In this document: positions 40,231-50,010 of the stretch, piece by piece
How the letters are laid out: each line of letters begins with the position of its first letter
Position numbering within the stretch: position 1 is the first letter of the stretch
DNA from: Pseudomonas sp. PIC25
Lineage (GTDB): Bacteria > Pseudomonadota > Gammaproteobacteria > Pseudomonadales > Pseudomonadaceae
Assembly (NCBI RefSeq): GCF_002286785.1
Contig: NZ_MUJY01000033.1
Location: forward strand, 19,625-83,624
DNA: 64,000 nucleotides
Direction: 5' to 3'
Position numbers and translations under genes: made by a program
The notes under the pieces: generated by a model
The model's database searches: none
What the model saw: the letters and a program-made list of their open reading frames with translations, nothing else
Told to the model about the DNA's origin: nothing

Positions 40231-40838
40231 TGGAGCATTACATCAGCCTGTTCGTGCGGGCCGTGTTCGTCGAGAACATGGCGCTTGCCTTCTTCCTCGG
40301 CATGTGCACCTTCATCGCCATTTCCAAGAAGGTCGAAACCGCCATCGGTCTGGGCATCGCGGTCATCGTGGTGCAGGCCATCACTGTGCCGGCCAACAAC
40401 CTGATCTACACGTACCTGCTCAAGGACGGTGCGCTGGCCTGGGCCGGTCTGCCGGAAGTCGATCTCAGCTTCCTCGGTCTGCTCAGCTACATCGGCGTGA
40501 TCGCGGCGATCGTGCAAATCCTCGAGATGCTGCTCGATAAGTACGTGCCGAGCCTGTACAACGCGTTGGGGGTCTTCCTGCCGCTGATCACTGTGAACTG
40601 CGCCATCATGGCGGGTTCGCTGTTCATGGTGGAGCGGGACTACAACCTGGCGGAGAGTGCCACCTATGGCGTGGGCTCCGGCCTGTCCTGGGCGTTGGCA
40701 ATCGCCACTCTGGCGGGCATCCGCGAGAAGCTCAAGTACAGCGACGTGCCGGAAGGCCTGCGCGGCCTGGGCATCACCTTCATCACCATTGGCTTGATGT
40801 CCCTGGGCTTCATGTCCTTCTCCGGTGTCCAGCTGTAA
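40230..40838 (+). CDS. nqrE: NQR subunit E
   Basis: A 202-residue six-helix membrane protein, partner of NqrD. The conserved Cys are in [16 protein letters not shown] and [14 protein letters not shown]. Its ATG overlaps the nqrD stop. It ends 15 bp before nqrF. Confidence 0.96.
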   Translation: MEHYISLFVRAVFVENMALAFFLGMCTFIAISKKVETAIGLGIAVIVVQAITVPANNLIYTYLLKDGALAWAGLPEVDLSFLGLLSYIGVIAAIVQILEMLLDKYVPSLYNALGVFLPLITVNCAIMAGSLFMVERDYNLAESATYGVGSGLSWALAIATLAGIREKLKYSDVPEGLRGLGITFITIGLMSLGFMSFSGVQL

Positions 40839-40853
40839 GGAAGGGATGACTAC

Positions 40854-42077
40854 ATGAATTACGAAATTTTCCTGGCCATCGGAATGTTCACCGCCATCGT
40901 ACTGGCCTTGGTGGTGATCATCCTGCTGGCGCGCGCCAAGCTGGTATCCAGCGGCGACGTGACGATCGAAATCAACGGCGAGAAAACCATCACGGTGCCG
41001 GCCGGCGGCAAGCTCCTGCAAACCCTGGCGGCAAACAATATCTTCCTCTCGTCCGCCTGTGGCGGCGGCGGTACCTGCGCCCAGTGCAAGTGCATCGTCG
41101 AGAGCGGTGGCGGCGAAATGCTGCCGACCGAAGAGTCGCACTTCACCCGACGCGAAGCGGGCGAGGGCTGGCGCCTTTCCTGCCAGACTCCGGTCAAGCA
41201 GGACATGAAGATCGAGGTGCCGGAAGAAGTCTTCGGTGTGAAGAAGTGGGAGTGCACGGTGGCGTCCAACCCCAACGTCGCCACTTTCATCAAAGAGCTG
41301 ACACTGAAGTTGCCCGAAGGCGAGAACGTGGACTTCCGTGCGGGCGGCTACGTCCAACTGGAATGCCCGCCGCACGTGGTGAACTACAAGGACTTCGACA
41401 TCCAGCCCGAATACCGTGGCGACTGGGACAAGTTCAACATGTGGCGCTACGTGTCCAAAGTCGACGAGACCGTGATCCGTGCCTACTCGATGGCGAACTA
41501 CCCGGAAGAGCGCGGTCTGGTGAAGTTCAACATCCGTATCGCGTCGCCGCCGCCGGGCAAGGACCATATTCCTGCGGGCAAGATGTCTTCCTGGGTATTC
41601 AATCTGAAGCCAGGCGACAAGGTTACCGTGTATGGTCCCTTCGGTGAGTTCTTCGCCAAGGATACCGACGCCGAGATGGTGTTCATCGGCGGCGGTGCCG
41701 GCATGGCACCGATGCGTTCGCACATCTTCGACCAGCTGAAGCGCCTGAAGTCCAAGCGCAAGATCAGCTTCTGGTACGGCGCGCGTTCGTTGCGCGAGGC
41801 CTTCTACGTCGAGGAGTACGACCAGCTCCAGGCGGAGAACGAGAACTTCCAGTGGCATCTGGCGCTCTCCGATCCCCAGCCCGAGGACAATTGGACCGGC
41901 CTGACCGGGTTCATCCACAACGTGCTGTACGAGAACTACCTGAAGGACCACCCGGCTCCGGAAGATTGCGAGTTCTACATGTGCGGCCCGCCGATGATGA
42001 ACGCGGCGGTGATCAAGATGCTGACCGATCTGGGTGTAGAGCGGGAGAACATCCTTCTCGACGACTTCGGCGGCTAG
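40854..42077 (+). CDS. nqrF: NQR subunit F, NADH-oxidising flavoprotein
   Basis: A 407-residue subunit that takes electrons from NADH. One N-terminal transmembrane helix (about 5-25) is followed by a ferredoxin-like 2Fe-2S domain ([12 protein letters not shown] at about 69-80, with a later Cys in LSCQTP), then an FAD domain (RAYSMANYP) and an NADH domain ([14 protein letters not shown]; terminal [10 protein letters not shown]). All cofactor ligands are present. Confidence 0.97.
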   Translation: MNYEIFLAIGMFTAIVLALVVIILLARAKLVSSGDVTIEINGEKTITVPAGGKLLQTLAANNIFLSSACGGGGTCAQCKCIVESGGGEMLPTEESHFTRREAGEGWRLSCQTPVKQDMKIEVPEEVFGVKKWECTVASNPNVATFIKELTLKLPEGENVDFRAGGYVQLECPPHVVNYKDFDIQPEYRGDWDKFNMWRYVSKVDETVIRAYSMANYPEERGLVKFNIRIASPPPGKDHIPAGKMSSWVFNLKPGDKVTVYGPFGEFFAKDTDAEMVFIGGGAGMAPMRSHIFDQLKRLKSKRKISFWYGARSLREAFYVEEYDQLQAENENFQWHLALSDPQPEDNWTGLTGFIHNVLYENYLKDHPAPEDCEFYMCGPPMMNAAVIKMLTDLGVERENILLDDFGG

Positions 42078-42078
42078 C

Positions 42079-43107
42079 ATGATTGCTGCAATACTCAAGC
42101 CCGTCAGCGTCGCCGCACTTGCGGCTGCCCTGACGGGCTGCTTGTTTTCCGACACGGTAGAAACCTTCGGTGGCCCTACGATGGGCAGCACCTACTCGGT
42201 CAAGTACGTACGCGGTTCGGGTATGCCGGGTATCGAGCAGATACAGCCCGAAGTGGAACGCATCCTGGCCGATATCGACCGCCAGATGTCCACCTACCGC
42301 AGCGATTCCGATATCGAGCGTTTCAACGAAGCGCCAGGTGATACCTGCATGGCGATGCCGGAACCCGTCCTGACTTTGGTGAGGGCCGGTGACCGATTGT
42401 CGCGACTCAGTGAAGGCTCGTTCGATCTGACGCTGGAGCCGCTGCTCAACCTCTGGGGCTTCGGGCCCAAGGCCCGGGCAGAGAAAGTCCCCAGTGCCGA
42501 AGAGCTTGCCGCGGTACGCGAACAATTTGGCTATCAGCATCTTTCCATCCAGGGCGATCAGCTTTGCAAGGATGCTCCGGTCCAGGTCGATTTCAACAGT
42601 ATCGCCGCCGGCTATGCCGTGGATCGGATTGCCGAGCGGCTTCAATCCCTTGGATTGACCAGCTATCTGGTGGAAGCGACGGGCGAGTTGAAGGCGGTGG
42701 GCAAGAAGCCGGATGGCTCACCCTGGAGAATCGCCATCGAGGCGCCACAGAGTGGAGAGCGCGTGGCGCAGAAGATTCTTGCCTTGGATGGCTATGGTGT
42801 TTCCTCTTCGGGGGATTACCGTAACTACTTCGAGGAAAACGGGCGCCGTTATTCCCATACGCTCGATCCACAAACGGGGGCCCCGATCAGCCATAAGTTG
42901 GCGGCGGTCACCGTGGTGCATGCAGAAACCCTGCAGGCGGACGGGCTGTCTACTCTTTTAATGGTGCTCGGTCCCGAGCGCGGCTATGCCTTCGCCGAGC
43001 GCGAGGGGATTGCGGCCTTTTTCGTGACTCGTGAGGGGGACGGTTTCGTCACCCGGAGCACTCCCGCATTCGATGCGCTGTTCGCGGCGCAAGGAGAAAC
43101 ACCATGA
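42079..43107 (+). CDS. apbE: FAD:protein FMN transferase ApbE
   Basis: A 342-residue lipoprotein that uses FAD to attach FMN to Thr residues of NqrB and NqrC. The lipobox LTGC is at residues about 18-21. The ApbE hallmark GPTMGSTYSVKY follows, then GSFDLTLEPLLNLWGFG and the Mg2+-binding region near DGLSTLLMVLG. It starts one base after the nqrF stop and overlaps nqrM by four, so it is built with the complex it matures. Confidence 0.95.
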   Translation: MIAAILKPVSVAALAAALTGCLFSDTVETFGGPTMGSTYSVKYVRGSGMPGIEQIQPEVERILADIDRQMSTYRSDSDIERFNEAPGDTCMAMPEPVLTLVRAGDRLSRLSEGSFDLTLEPLLNLWGFGPKARAEKVPSAEELAAVREQFGYQHLSIQGDQLCKDAPVQVDFNSIAAGYAVDRIAERLQSLGLTSYLVEATGELKAVGKKPDGSPWRIAIEAPQSGERVAQKILALDGYGVSSSGDYRNYFEENGRRYSHTLDPQTGAPISHKLAAVTVVHAETLQADGLSTLLMVLGPERGYAFAEREGIAAFFVTREGDGFVTRSTPAFDALFAAQGETP

Positions 43108-43340
43108 CGTGGTTGATCGTATTCGCGGTCATGCTTCTGGTTGTCTTGGGCATGGCCATCGGCGTGATCATGGGGCGCAAGCCGATCGCCGGCTCCTGTG
43201 GCGGTATCGCTAACCTGGGTATCGAGAAAGAGTGCTCGATCTGCGGTGGCGATTTCAGCAAATGCGAAGAGGCGAATGCCGACAAGGCTCCGGGCAAAGC
43301 CGGTGCCAGCGATCTCGCCTACGACGCCAGCAAGCGTTGA
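43104..43340 (+). CDS. nqrM: NQR maturation factor NqrM (DUF539)
   Basis: A 78-residue protein with one transmembrane helix (about 2-24) and a Cys-rich segment: [23 protein letters not shown], four Cys that probably bind iron for delivery to the NqrD/NqrE centre. The C-terminal tail is charged. It overlaps apbE by four bases and ends the operon. Confidence 0.92.
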   Translation: MTWLIVFAVMLLVVLGMAIGVIMGRKPIAGSCGGIANLGIEKECSICGGDFSKCEEANADKAPGKAGASDLAYDASKR

Positions 43341-43401
43341 ACGTTTCATCTATCCGACCAGCGTCGGATGGGATCTGCCGGAACACATAAGAAAGCGATG
43401 G

Positions 43402-43422
43402 CCGGGATCGTCGCGATCCCGG
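43402..43422 (+). terminator. Hairpin after the nqr operon, in the sthA leader
   Basis: CCGGGATCG (43402-43410) and CGATCCCGG (43414-43422) form a perfect nine-bp stem with a three-base loop, followed only by TTCTG. It lies 60 bp after nqrM and 50 bp before sthA, so it is either a weak terminator or an element of the sthA leader. Confidence 0.45.
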
Positions 43423-43470
43423 TTCTGCCGAGGCAGCGTTTGCGCTTCGGCCTGTCCTCAAGGAGTAATC

Positions 43471-44865
43471 ATGGCGGTCTATAACTACGATGTCGTGGTG
43501 CTGGGTTCGGGCCCGGCGGGTGAAGGCGCGGCGATGAATGCCGTGAAAGCGGGGCGCAAGGTTGCGGTGGTCGACAACCGTCCGCTGGTCGGGGGCAACT
43601 GTACGCACCTCGGCACCATCCCCTCCAAGGCGCTGCGACACTCCGTGCGGCAGATCATGCAGTTCAACACCAACCCCATGTTCCGTCAGATCGGCGAGCC
43701 GCGCTGGTTCTCCTTCCCCGACGTACTCAAGAGCGCGGAAAAGGTCATCGCCAAGCAGGTTACGTCGCGCACCGGTTATTACGCCCGAAACCGCATCGAT
43801 ACCTTCTTTGGCACCGCGAGCTTCTCCGACGAGCAGACGATCGAGGTGGTATGCCTCAACGGTATGGTGGAAAAGCTGGTCGCTCAGCAGATCGTGATCG
43901 CTACGGGGTCGCGACCCTACCGTCCGGCAGATGTCGATTTCACGCATGCACGGGTCTATGACAGTGACACCATCCTGACCCTCAGCCATACGCCGCGTCG
44001 CCTGATCATCTATGGAGCCGGCGTGATCGGCTGCGAGTACGCGTCGATCTTCAGTGGCCTGGGGGTGCTGGTCGATCTCATCGACAATCGCGACCAGTTG
44101 CTCAGCTTCCTCGATGATGAGATTTCCGATGCGCTCAGCTACCACCTGCGCAATAACAATGTGCTCATCCGCCACAACGAGGAGTACGAGCGCATCGAAG
44201 GCGTGGATAACGGCGTTGTCCTGCACCTGAAGTCCGGCAAGAAGATCAAGGCCGATGCCTTGCTCTGGTGTAACGGACGAACTGGCAACACCGACAAGCT
44301 GGGGTTGGAGAACATCGGTATCAAGGTCAACAGCCGCGGCCAGATCAAGGTCGACGAGCATTACCGGACCGAGGTCAGCAACATTTACGCGGCGGGCGAC
44401 GTGATCGGTTGGCCCAGCCTGGCCAGCGCGGCCTATGACCAGGGGCGTTCGGCAGCGGGCAGCATCGTCGAGAACGATAGCTGGCGCTTCGTCGACGATG
44501 TTCCGACGGGTATCTACACCATCCCCGAGATCAGCTCCATCGGTAAGAACGAGCGTGAGCTGACTCAGGCCAAGGTGCCTTATGAAGTGGGTAAGGCCTT
44601 CTTCAAGAGCATGGCGCGTGCCCAGATCGCTGTCGAACCGGTGGGCATGCTGAAAATCCTCTTCCACCGGGAGACCCTGGAAATCCTCGGCGTGCACTGC
44701 TTCGGCTACCAGGCATCGGAGATTGTCCACATTGGCCAGGCGATCATGAACCAGAAAGGCGAGGCGAATTCCATCAAGTATTTCGTCAATACCACCTTCA
44801 ACTACCCGACTATGGCTGAGGCTTATCGGGTTGCTGCGTTCGACGGTCTAAACCGGCTTTTTTGA
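43471..44865 (+). CDS. sthA: Soluble pyridine nucleotide transhydrogenase
   Basis: A 464-residue FAD flavoprotein that moves hydride between NADPH and NAD+. The FAD motif [17 protein letters not shown] opens the protein, and an NAD-binding [13 protein letters not shown] lies at about 183-195. The disulfide reductase redox pair is altered: [13 protein letters not shown] keeps only the first Cys, which is typical of transhydrogenases and separates it from lipoamide dehydrogenase. The ATG at 43471 follows AAGGAG by 6 nt. It sits next to nqr genes, both acting on NADH levels. Confidence 0.96.
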   Translation: MAVYNYDVVVLGSGPAGEGAAMNAVKAGRKVAVVDNRPLVGGNCTHLGTIPSKALRHSVRQIMQFNTNPMFRQIGEPRWFSFPDVLKSAEKVIAKQVTSRTGYYARNRIDTFFGTASFSDEQTIEVVCLNGMVEKLVAQQIVIATGSRPYRPADVDFTHARVYDSDTILTLSHTPRRLIIYGAGVIGCEYASIFSGLGVLVDLIDNRDQLLSFLDDEISDALSYHLRNNNVLIRHNEEYERIEGVDNGVVLHLKSGKKIKADALLWCNGRTGNTDKLGLENIGIKVNSRGQIKVDEHYRTEVSNIYAAGDVIGWPSLASAAYDQGRSAAGSIVENDSWRFVDDVPTGIYTIPEISSIGKNERELTQAKVPYEVGKAFFKSMARAQIAVEPVGMLKILFHRETLEILGVHCFGYQASEIVHIGQAIMNQKGEANSIKYFVNTTFNYPTMAEAYRVAAFDGLNRLF

Positions 44866-44965
44866 GCCGCTCCGACCGGTGGCCTGAGCCGGTCGGGGAG
44901 GAACCTCTCGGTGCGCTCCGGGATTGGCGTTGGCCGAATCGGGAGAGTTTCTGAGCAGGCAATTG

Positions 44966-45001
44966 GAAAAAGGAAACCGGCCCTTGCGGCCGGTTTCTTT
45001 T
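44966..45001. terminator. Bidirectional terminator between sthA and the phosphodiesterase gene
   Basis: A ten-bp stem (GAAACCGGCC 44973-44982 with GGCCGGTTTC 44988-44997, loop CTTGC) is preceded by an A-run and followed by TTTT, so it can end transcription in both directions between these convergent genes. Confidence 0.88.
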
Positions 45002-45015
45002 ATCTGTGGGATCGC

Positions 45016-45735
45016 TCAGCGCGTCAGAGTGGCCATTGCCAAGCCGGGAAAGTCGGTAATCAGGCTGTCGACACCGAAGTCGGCGAGCCGGCGCATGAGG
45101 GCTGGCTCGTTCACTGTCCATACCGATACATGCAGCCCCTGTTTCTGTGCTTTCTCGAGACGTTCCGGTGTGCACAGCGTCCAGTTCAGGGCCAGGAGTT
45201 CGCAGCCATTGTGCTTGGCGACTTTCAGCGGGTCGAGCCAGGCATATTCGGCTACCAGACCTCGGGATAACTGGGGTGTCAGGCGGTTCAGGGCTCTCAA
45301 TACTTCCCGCGAACTGGACGTTACGGTGACTTTGTCGAGCAGGCCATATCGTTCCGCCAGCGCCTGGATGGCCAACACCGTACGGGCGGCGCGCACGCGC
45401 GAAGCGCTTTTCACCTCGAGCTGCCAATGCTCGAAATCGCATTTCTCGAACAGCTCGCTGAGTCGAGGGATGGGGCAGGGATGCACCCAGCCCGGCCCGC
45501 CCTGGCGTGCGTCATAGCCCACCAGTTCATCGGCGCTGTGCTGCACGACCTTGCCGTGACGCCCGGTGGTGCGCTTCAGCGTCGGGTCGTGGATCACCAT
45601 CAGCTCGCCGTCGCGAGAGAGATGGAGGTCCAGCTCGCAACGGCGAACACCATGCTCCAGGCACTTCTGGAAACTGGCGAGGGTGTTTTCCGGTGCTTCG
45701 CCTTTGGCGCCGCGATGGCCGTAGATCAGAGTCAA
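45016..45735 (-). CDS. Glycerophosphodiester phosphodiesterase
   Basis: About 239 residues of GDPD fold, starting (M)TLIYGHRGAKGEAPENT. It hydrolyses glycerophosphodiesters to glycerol-3-phosphate. The catalytic H-R-G...E-N-T, the E-x-D metal site (CELDLHLSRDG) and the second His (MVIHDPTLKRTT) are present. No signal peptide, so it is cytoplasmic. A TTG start at 45735 is chosen because GAAGGAAG lies 7 nt upstream and the domain begins there; an earlier in-frame ATG at 45930 would add 65 residues that are unlike the family. It starts one base after the stop of the upstream gene, in an operon with it and the PilZ gene. Confidence 0.88.
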   Translation of the reverse strand: MTLIYGHRGAKGEAPENTLASFQKCLEHGVRRCELDLHLSRDGELMVIHDPTLKRTTGRHGKVVQHSADELVGYDARQGGPGWVHPCPIPRLSELFEKCDFEHWQLEVKSASRVRAARTVLAIQALAERYGLLDKVTVTSSSREVLRALNRLTPQLSRGLVAEYAWLDPLKVAKHNGCELLALNWTLCTPERLEKAQKQGLHVSVWTVNEPALMRRLADFGVDSLITDFPGLAMATLTR

Positions 45736-45736
45736 C

Positions 45737-46036
45737 TCATTCTTCCTTCGGGTGACGGGGCTGGTGATGGCGGACGCTGTCGATGACGCGGCCGCTTTCG
45801 AAATAGACGGAAAAGTCCCGGTAATCCCAGCGGGTGATCGGTGGTCGGCCGACAGGGGGACGCTCTTCATCGGCCAGGCCGAAGCGCTCGAGAACGGCAC
45901 GCTGCGATTCGCCGCGGGCGGGCATCGCAATGTCCGTGGCGCCTTGTTGCCCGACCGGGATTTCCAGGGTTTCGGCGAAGCAGGGCAGGGTAGTGGTGAG
46001 CAACAGGGCGAGCAGTAAGCGGCGTGGCATGGTCAT
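45737..46036 (-). CDS. Small exported protein of unknown function
   Basis: About 99 residues with a signal peptide (MTMPRRLLLALLLTTTLPCFAET). The mature part contains RGESQRAVLERFGLADEERPP and ITRWDYRDFSVYFESGRVIDSV. That layout recalls small periplasmic SH3/BamE-like proteins in which a short helix is followed by a strand pair, but no family can be assigned. It is 4 bp after the PilZ gene's stop and 1 bp before the GDPD start. Either ATG at 46036 or 46030 could be used. Confidence 0.65.
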   Translation of the reverse strand: MTMPRRLLLALLLTTTLPCFAETLEIPVGQQGATDIAMPARGESQRAVLERFGLADEERPPVGRPPITRWDYRDFSVYFESGRVIDSVRHHQPRHPKEE

Positions 46037-46040
46037 CTCA

Positions 46041-46622
46041 TCATTGCGGATCGGGGCGTTCGCGGGCCTGGCGGCGTTCCATGGCCTGCTTCTGGAGGAT
46101 ATGACGAGCCAGCAGTTGCCGCTGTGCATCGGTCAACGCTTCGAACTCGGCGCCGATTTCGAATGATCCGTCCGCACGGGGTTGGCAGTGGACTACCCGC
46201 CCTTGCAGCAGCATGCCCAGTGCCTGGGGCATCAACACCATGCGCAAGGAGAGCAGCGTCCCCGCAGAAAATGCCCCGGAATGGGTGAAATTGATGCCGC
46301 CCTCGGACAGCACCACGGTCTTGCGCGTGCCGATCTCGCGAAGGAGCCCTTGCGCCAGTGCCTGGCCCAGGAGATCGATGCGTTTGTTGATGACCTTCAG
46401 GTAGTTGGCGAGGGTTCGGTCGCGCTCGCTGATGTGTCGCAACAGATGTTGCGATTCGAAGTCCATCAGGTGCAGTTCGCTGAGCAGGTTGAACAGCGGC
46501 GGGGTATCGGGAAGATCGCCGGCCGGTCCGTTACCGGAGTTTTCGGCAGGGCGAATTTCCAATGCGATCGTATCCGTGATGCGATAGTATTCGCGGCGAT
46601 CGTCTACATCTTTGGTCGACAT
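46041..46622 (-). CDS. PilZ-domain protein (PA2989-like)
   Basis: A 193-residue cytoplasmic protein, starting MSTKDVDDRREYYRIT. The first c-di-GMP motif R-x-x-x-R is present as RREYYR near the N-terminus. A helical insert (about 45-100) separates it from the beta-barrel part with LSEGGINF, where the usual D/N-x-S-x-x-G motif reads V-L-S-E-G-G, so the D/N position is Val. Binding may be weakened or of a variant kind. The orthologue in P. aeruginosa is counted among its PilZ proteins. First gene of a three-gene operon with the small exported protein and GDPD. The start at 46622 is chosen on domain boundary. Confidence 0.85.
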   Translation of the reverse strand: MSTKDVDDRREYYRITDTIALEIRPAENSGNGPAGDLPDTPPLFNLLSELHLMDFESQHLLRHISERDRTLANYLKVINKRIDLLGQALAQGLLREIGTRKTVVLSEGGINFTHSGAFSAGTLLSLRMVLMPQALGMLLQGRVVHCQPRADGSFEIGAEFEALTDAQRQLLARHILQKQAMERRQARERPDPQ

Positions 46623-46719
46623 GGCGAACCCATGGCTGCAGTAGTGTTCAGAGTGTAAAGCCGCTATCCGGGCCTCGCCACAAGGACGTCCCTTCTTTCG
46701 CCAGCGAATCAACTCTTCT

Positions 46720-47970
46720 ATGTTCAGACCGCTGTCCGTCTACATCGGCGCGCGATATACGCGTGCCAAGCGCCGTAACCACTTCGTATCCTTCATTTCC
46801 CTCACTTCCATGATTGGCCTGGCGCTGGGCGTACTGGTGATGATCGTGGTGCTGTCAGTGATGAACGGGTTCGATCATGAGATGCGAACCCGCGTGCTGG
46901 GCATGGTGCCTCATGCCACCATCGAGGGCGACCAACCGATCGGCGATTGGCGTGATATCGCCCAGCGGGTGATGAAGAACCCGCAGGTGCTGGCGGTGGC
47001 ACCCTTCACGCAGATGCAGGGCTTGCTCACCCATGATGGTAAGGTGCAGAAGGTACTGATCAATGCCATCGATCCGGAGGAAGAGCGCAAGGTATCGATC
47101 ATCGGCGACTTCTTCCGTGAAGGCAGCCTGGAAGCGCTGAAAGCCGGCGAATTCGGCATCGTCATCGGCGACAAGGCGGCGAGCAAGCTGGGCGTCGGTC
47201 TGGGCGACAAGATCACCTTTGTCGCGCCCGAGGTCACGGTTACGCCGGCGGGCATGTTTCCCCGGATGAAGCGTTTCACGGTGGTGGGCATTTTCCATGT
47301 CGGTGCCGGCGAGCTGGATGGCTATGTGGCCATGACTCATTTGCAGGACCTGGCGCGGCTGCATCGTTGGCAGGCTTCCCAGGTCCAGGGGGTTCGCCTG
47401 AAGTTCGACGATCTCTTCCAGGCGCCGCGAACGGCCTGGGAGTTGGCACTTTCCCTGGGGCGCGACGAGTATTACGCCCGCGACTGGACCCGCACCCACG
47501 GCAACCTGTACCAGGCGATCCGCATGGAAAAGGCCATGATTGGCTTACTGCTGCTGCTGATCATTGCGGTGGCCGCGTTCAACATCATTTCCACGCTGGT
47601 CATGGTGGTCACCGACAAGAAGGGTGACATCGCCATCCTGCGGACCCTCGGCGCGACGCCACGGCAGATCATGGGCGTCTTCATGGTGCAGGGTACTGTC
47701 ATCGGCGTGGTCGGCACACTGATCGGGGCGGTGCTGGGCATCTTTGCCGCCCTCAATATCAGCGCCTGGATCGCTGCACTGGAGCGCTTGCTGGGCCACA
47801 AATTCCTCAATGCCGACGTGTACTTCATCGACTACCTGCCTTCCCAACTGATGGGCGAGGACGTGCTGTTGATCTGTGCCGCTGCGTTGGTCCTGAGTTT
47901 CCTCGCCACCCTTTATCCGGCCTGGCGTGCCGCGCGCACCCAGCCCGCGGAGGCCTTGCGCTATGAGTGA
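46720..47970 (+). CDS. lolC: Lipoprotein-releasing ABC transporter permease, LolC/LolE type (first copy)
   Basis: A 416-residue inner membrane permease of the LolCDE machine, which lifts lipoproteins from the inner membrane to LolA. Transmembrane helix 1 (about 25-48, [25 protein letters not shown]), a large periplasmic domain (about 50-270) and three C-terminal helices (from about 275) follow the FtsX/MacB pattern. It overlaps lolD by eight bases. The assignment of LolC versus LolE between the two copies is by position. Confidence 0.93.
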   Translation: MFRPLSVYIGARYTRAKRRNHFVSFISLTSMIGLALGVLVMIVVLSVMNGFDHEMRTRVLGMVPHATIEGDQPIGDWRDIAQRVMKNPQVLAVAPFTQMQGLLTHDGKVQKVLINAIDPEEERKVSIIGDFFREGSLEALKAGEFGIVIGDKAASKLGVGLGDKITFVAPEVTVTPAGMFPRMKRFTVVGIFHVGAGELDGYVAMTHLQDLARLHRWQASQVQGVRLKFDDLFQAPRTAWELALSLGRDEYYARDWTRTHGNLYQAIRMEKAMIGLLLLLIIAVAAFNIISTLVMVVTDKKGDIAILRTLGATPRQIMGVFMVQGTVIGVVGTLIGAVLGIFAALNISAWIAALERLLGHKFLNADVYFIDYLPSQLMGEDVLLICAAALVLSFLATLYPAWRAARTQPAEALRYE

Positions 47971-48661
47971 TATTTCCGTTCAGGGCAAGGCTGTCCTGAG
48001 TTGCCGCGATCTGGGCAAGAGCTACGAGCAAGGCCCGCAATCGGTCGAGGTGTTGAGCAACGTGCAATTGGAACTGCACCCTGGTGAGCGGATCGCCATC
48101 GTCGGCAGCTCCGGGTCTGGCAAGAGTACCTTGCTCAATCTCTTGGGTGGCCTGGATACGCCGAGCCACGGCAGCGTATGGCTGGCGGGCCAGGAGCTGT
48201 CCGCACTGAGCGAGAAGGCCCGTGGCCTGTTGCGCAATCGTCAGTTGGGCTTCGTCTACCAGTTCCATCACCTGTTGCCGGAGTTCACGGCGCTGGAGAA
48301 CGTCTGCATGCCGCTGCTGATTGGCCAGACGCCGATCGCCGAAGCCCGCCAGCGGTCCCAAGCGCTGCTGGAACGGGTCGGCCTCGGTCATCGTACGGCG
48401 CACAAGCCGGCGGAGCTGTCCGGTGGCGAGCGTCAGCGGGTAGCCATCGCCCGGGCATTGGTCAACCAGCCGGCCCTGGTCTTGCTTGACGAGCCGACCG
48501 GCAACCTCGATCAGCATACGGCCCACGGTATCCAGGAATTGATGCTGGAACTGAGCAAGTCGTCGCGGACCTCCTTCCTGGTGGTGACCCACGACATGCA
48601 ACTGGCACGGCAGATGGACCGAGTGCTGCGTCTGGAAGAAGGTCGGTTGGTGGCAGCCTGA
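47963..48661 (+). CDS. lolD: Lipoprotein-releasing ABC transporter ATPase LolD
   Basis: A 232-residue ATPase: Walker [13 protein letters not shown], signature [15 protein letters not shown], Walker [13 protein letters not shown] and the H-loop VTHD. It drives release of lipoproteins by LolC/LolE. The ATG at 47963 lies inside the end of the upstream permease gene (eight-base overlap) and gives the expected length; the second permease gene starts 1 bp after its stop. Confidence 0.95.
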   Translation: MSDISVQGKAVLSCRDLGKSYEQGPQSVEVLSNVQLELHPGERIAIVGSSGSGKSTLLNLLGGLDTPSHGSVWLAGQELSALSEKARGLLRNRQLGFVYQFHHLLPEFTALENVCMPLLIGQTPIAEARQRSQALLERVGLGHRTAHKPAELSGGERQRVAIARALVNQPALVLLDEPTGNLDQHTAHGIQELMLELSKSSRTSFLVVTHDMQLARQMDRVLRLEEGRLVAA

Positions 48662-48662
48662 T

Positions 48663-49907
48663 ATGTTCAAGCCTCTCGCGATCTTCATCGGTACCCGCTA
48701 CACCCGGGCCAAGCGACGCAACCACTTCATCTCGTTCATCTCCCTGACCTCGATGATCGGTCTGGCGCTGGGTGTCCTGGCGATGATCGTCGTGCTGTCG
48801 GTAATGAACGGGTTCCAGAAGGAGATGAGCTCTCGTATTCTCGGCATGGTGCCGCATGCGACACTCTCGGGTACCCAGCCGTTGGACGACTGGCAGCCGG
48901 TGGCCGCCGCCGCGTTGAAGAACTCTCAAGTGATAGCCGCTGTGCCGATCAGCGAACTGGAAGGCATGCTTTCCTACCGGGGGGGGATGCAGCCGATTCA
49001 GGTGAACGGTATTGATCCGCGGATGGAGTCGAAGGTTTCCATCATCGGTTCGCACATGCAGCAGGGGAGCCTGGAAGCGCTAGCGCCCGGTGAGTTCGGG
49101 ATGGTCATTGGTGATATCACGGCACGGCGGTTCCGCCTCAACGTGGGGGACAAGCTGACGCTCATCGTTCCCGAAATCAGTTCCGCTCCGGGCGGTATCA
49201 CACCACGCATGCAGCGTTTCACCGTGGTCGGTGTGTTCAAGGTCGGTGCCGAGCTGGATGGTTCGCTGGCTTTGATCGATTTGGAAGATGCAGCCCAGAT
49301 ACAACGCTGGCAGCCCCATCAGGTGCAGGGCGTGCGCCTTGCGCTGAAGGATTTGTACCAAGCACCTCAAGTGTCCAGCGCGATTGCCGCCCAGTTGGGC
49401 GAGGGCTTTCGGGCGGATGACTGGACCCATACCCAGGGCAGCCTGTTCAGTGCGATGAAGATGGAAAAGACCATGATCGCGTTGCTGCTGCTGCTGATCA
49501 TTGCCGTGGCAGCCTTCAACATCATCGCGACCCTGGTCATGGTGGTCGCCGACAAGCGTGCGGACATCGCCATCCTGCGCACCCTCGGTGCCACGCCGGG
49601 CCTGATCATGGCTGTCTTCATGGTTCAGGGGACGGTCATTGGTCTTGTCGGTACCCTGATTGGCGGGGTGTTGGGCGTGTTGGCCGCGTTGAACGTCAGT
49701 AGCCTGATCGGCTGGCTGGAACGTGTCACTGGCCAGCAGATCCTCAGTTCAGATGTCTACTTCATCAACTATCTTCCGTCCGACCTTCAGGCGCTCGACG
49801 TGGTGTTTATCTGTAGCGCTGCGCTGATCCTTAGCTTCCTGGCGACACTCTATCCCGCCTGGCGCGCATCGCGTACCCAACCGGCGGAAGCGCTGCGCTA
49901 CGAGTGA
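48663..49907 (+). CDS. lolE: Lipoprotein-releasing ABC transporter permease, LolC/LolE type (second copy)
   Basis: A 414-residue permease very similar along its length to the one upstream; both begin with the same pattern (Y-I/[15 protein letters not shown]). The first transmembrane helix, periplasmic domain and three C-terminal helices are all intact. The two copies differ most in the periplasmic domain, as expected for LolC and LolE, which contact LolA and the substrate separately. Last gene of lolCDE. Confidence 0.93.
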   Translation: MFKPLAIFIGTRYTRAKRRNHFISFISLTSMIGLALGVLAMIVVLSVMNGFQKEMSSRILGMVPHATLSGTQPLDDWQPVAAAALKNSQVIAAVPISELEGMLSYRGGMQPIQVNGIDPRMESKVSIIGSHMQQGSLEALAPGEFGMVIGDITARRFRLNVGDKLTLIVPEISSAPGGITPRMQRFTVVGVFKVGAELDGSLALIDLEDAAQIQRWQPHQVQGVRLALKDLYQAPQVSSAIAAQLGEGFRADDWTHTQGSLFSAMKMEKTMIALLLLLIIAVAAFNIIATLVMVVADKRADIAILRTLGATPGLIMAVFMVQGTVIGLVGTLIGGVLGVLAALNVSSLIGWLERVTGQQILSSDVYFINYLPSDLQALDVVFICSAALILSFLATLYPAWRASRTQPAEALRYE

Positions 49908-50010
49908 TCGATGCGGGCGGAGACCGAGACTCTCTGCCCGCCATGTCACAGAAGTCCCGAAGGTGGGCGCGCTAGACTCCGGCAGCTCGATAGTGCCAGA
50001 CGCCCAAGAG

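Noticed and set aside
40227..42191. 654-codon minus-strand open frame opposite nqrE and nqrF
   Set aside because: Shadow of the NQR genes; no domain features, biased composition.
43590..43650. sthA as a dihydrolipoamide dehydrogenase or mercuric reductase
   Set aside because: The redox-active disulfide is missing its second Cys ([11 protein letters not shown]), which is the mark of soluble transhydrogenase.
45736..45930. Extended start for the glycerophosphodiesterase
   Set aside because: The added 65 residues overlap the upstream small gene in another frame and do not resemble GDPD proteins; TTG at 45735 has a good ribosome site.
46720..49907. Recent duplication producing two identical permease genes
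   Set aside because: The copies share pattern but differ widely in the periplasmic domain; this is the normal ancient LolC/LolE pair.
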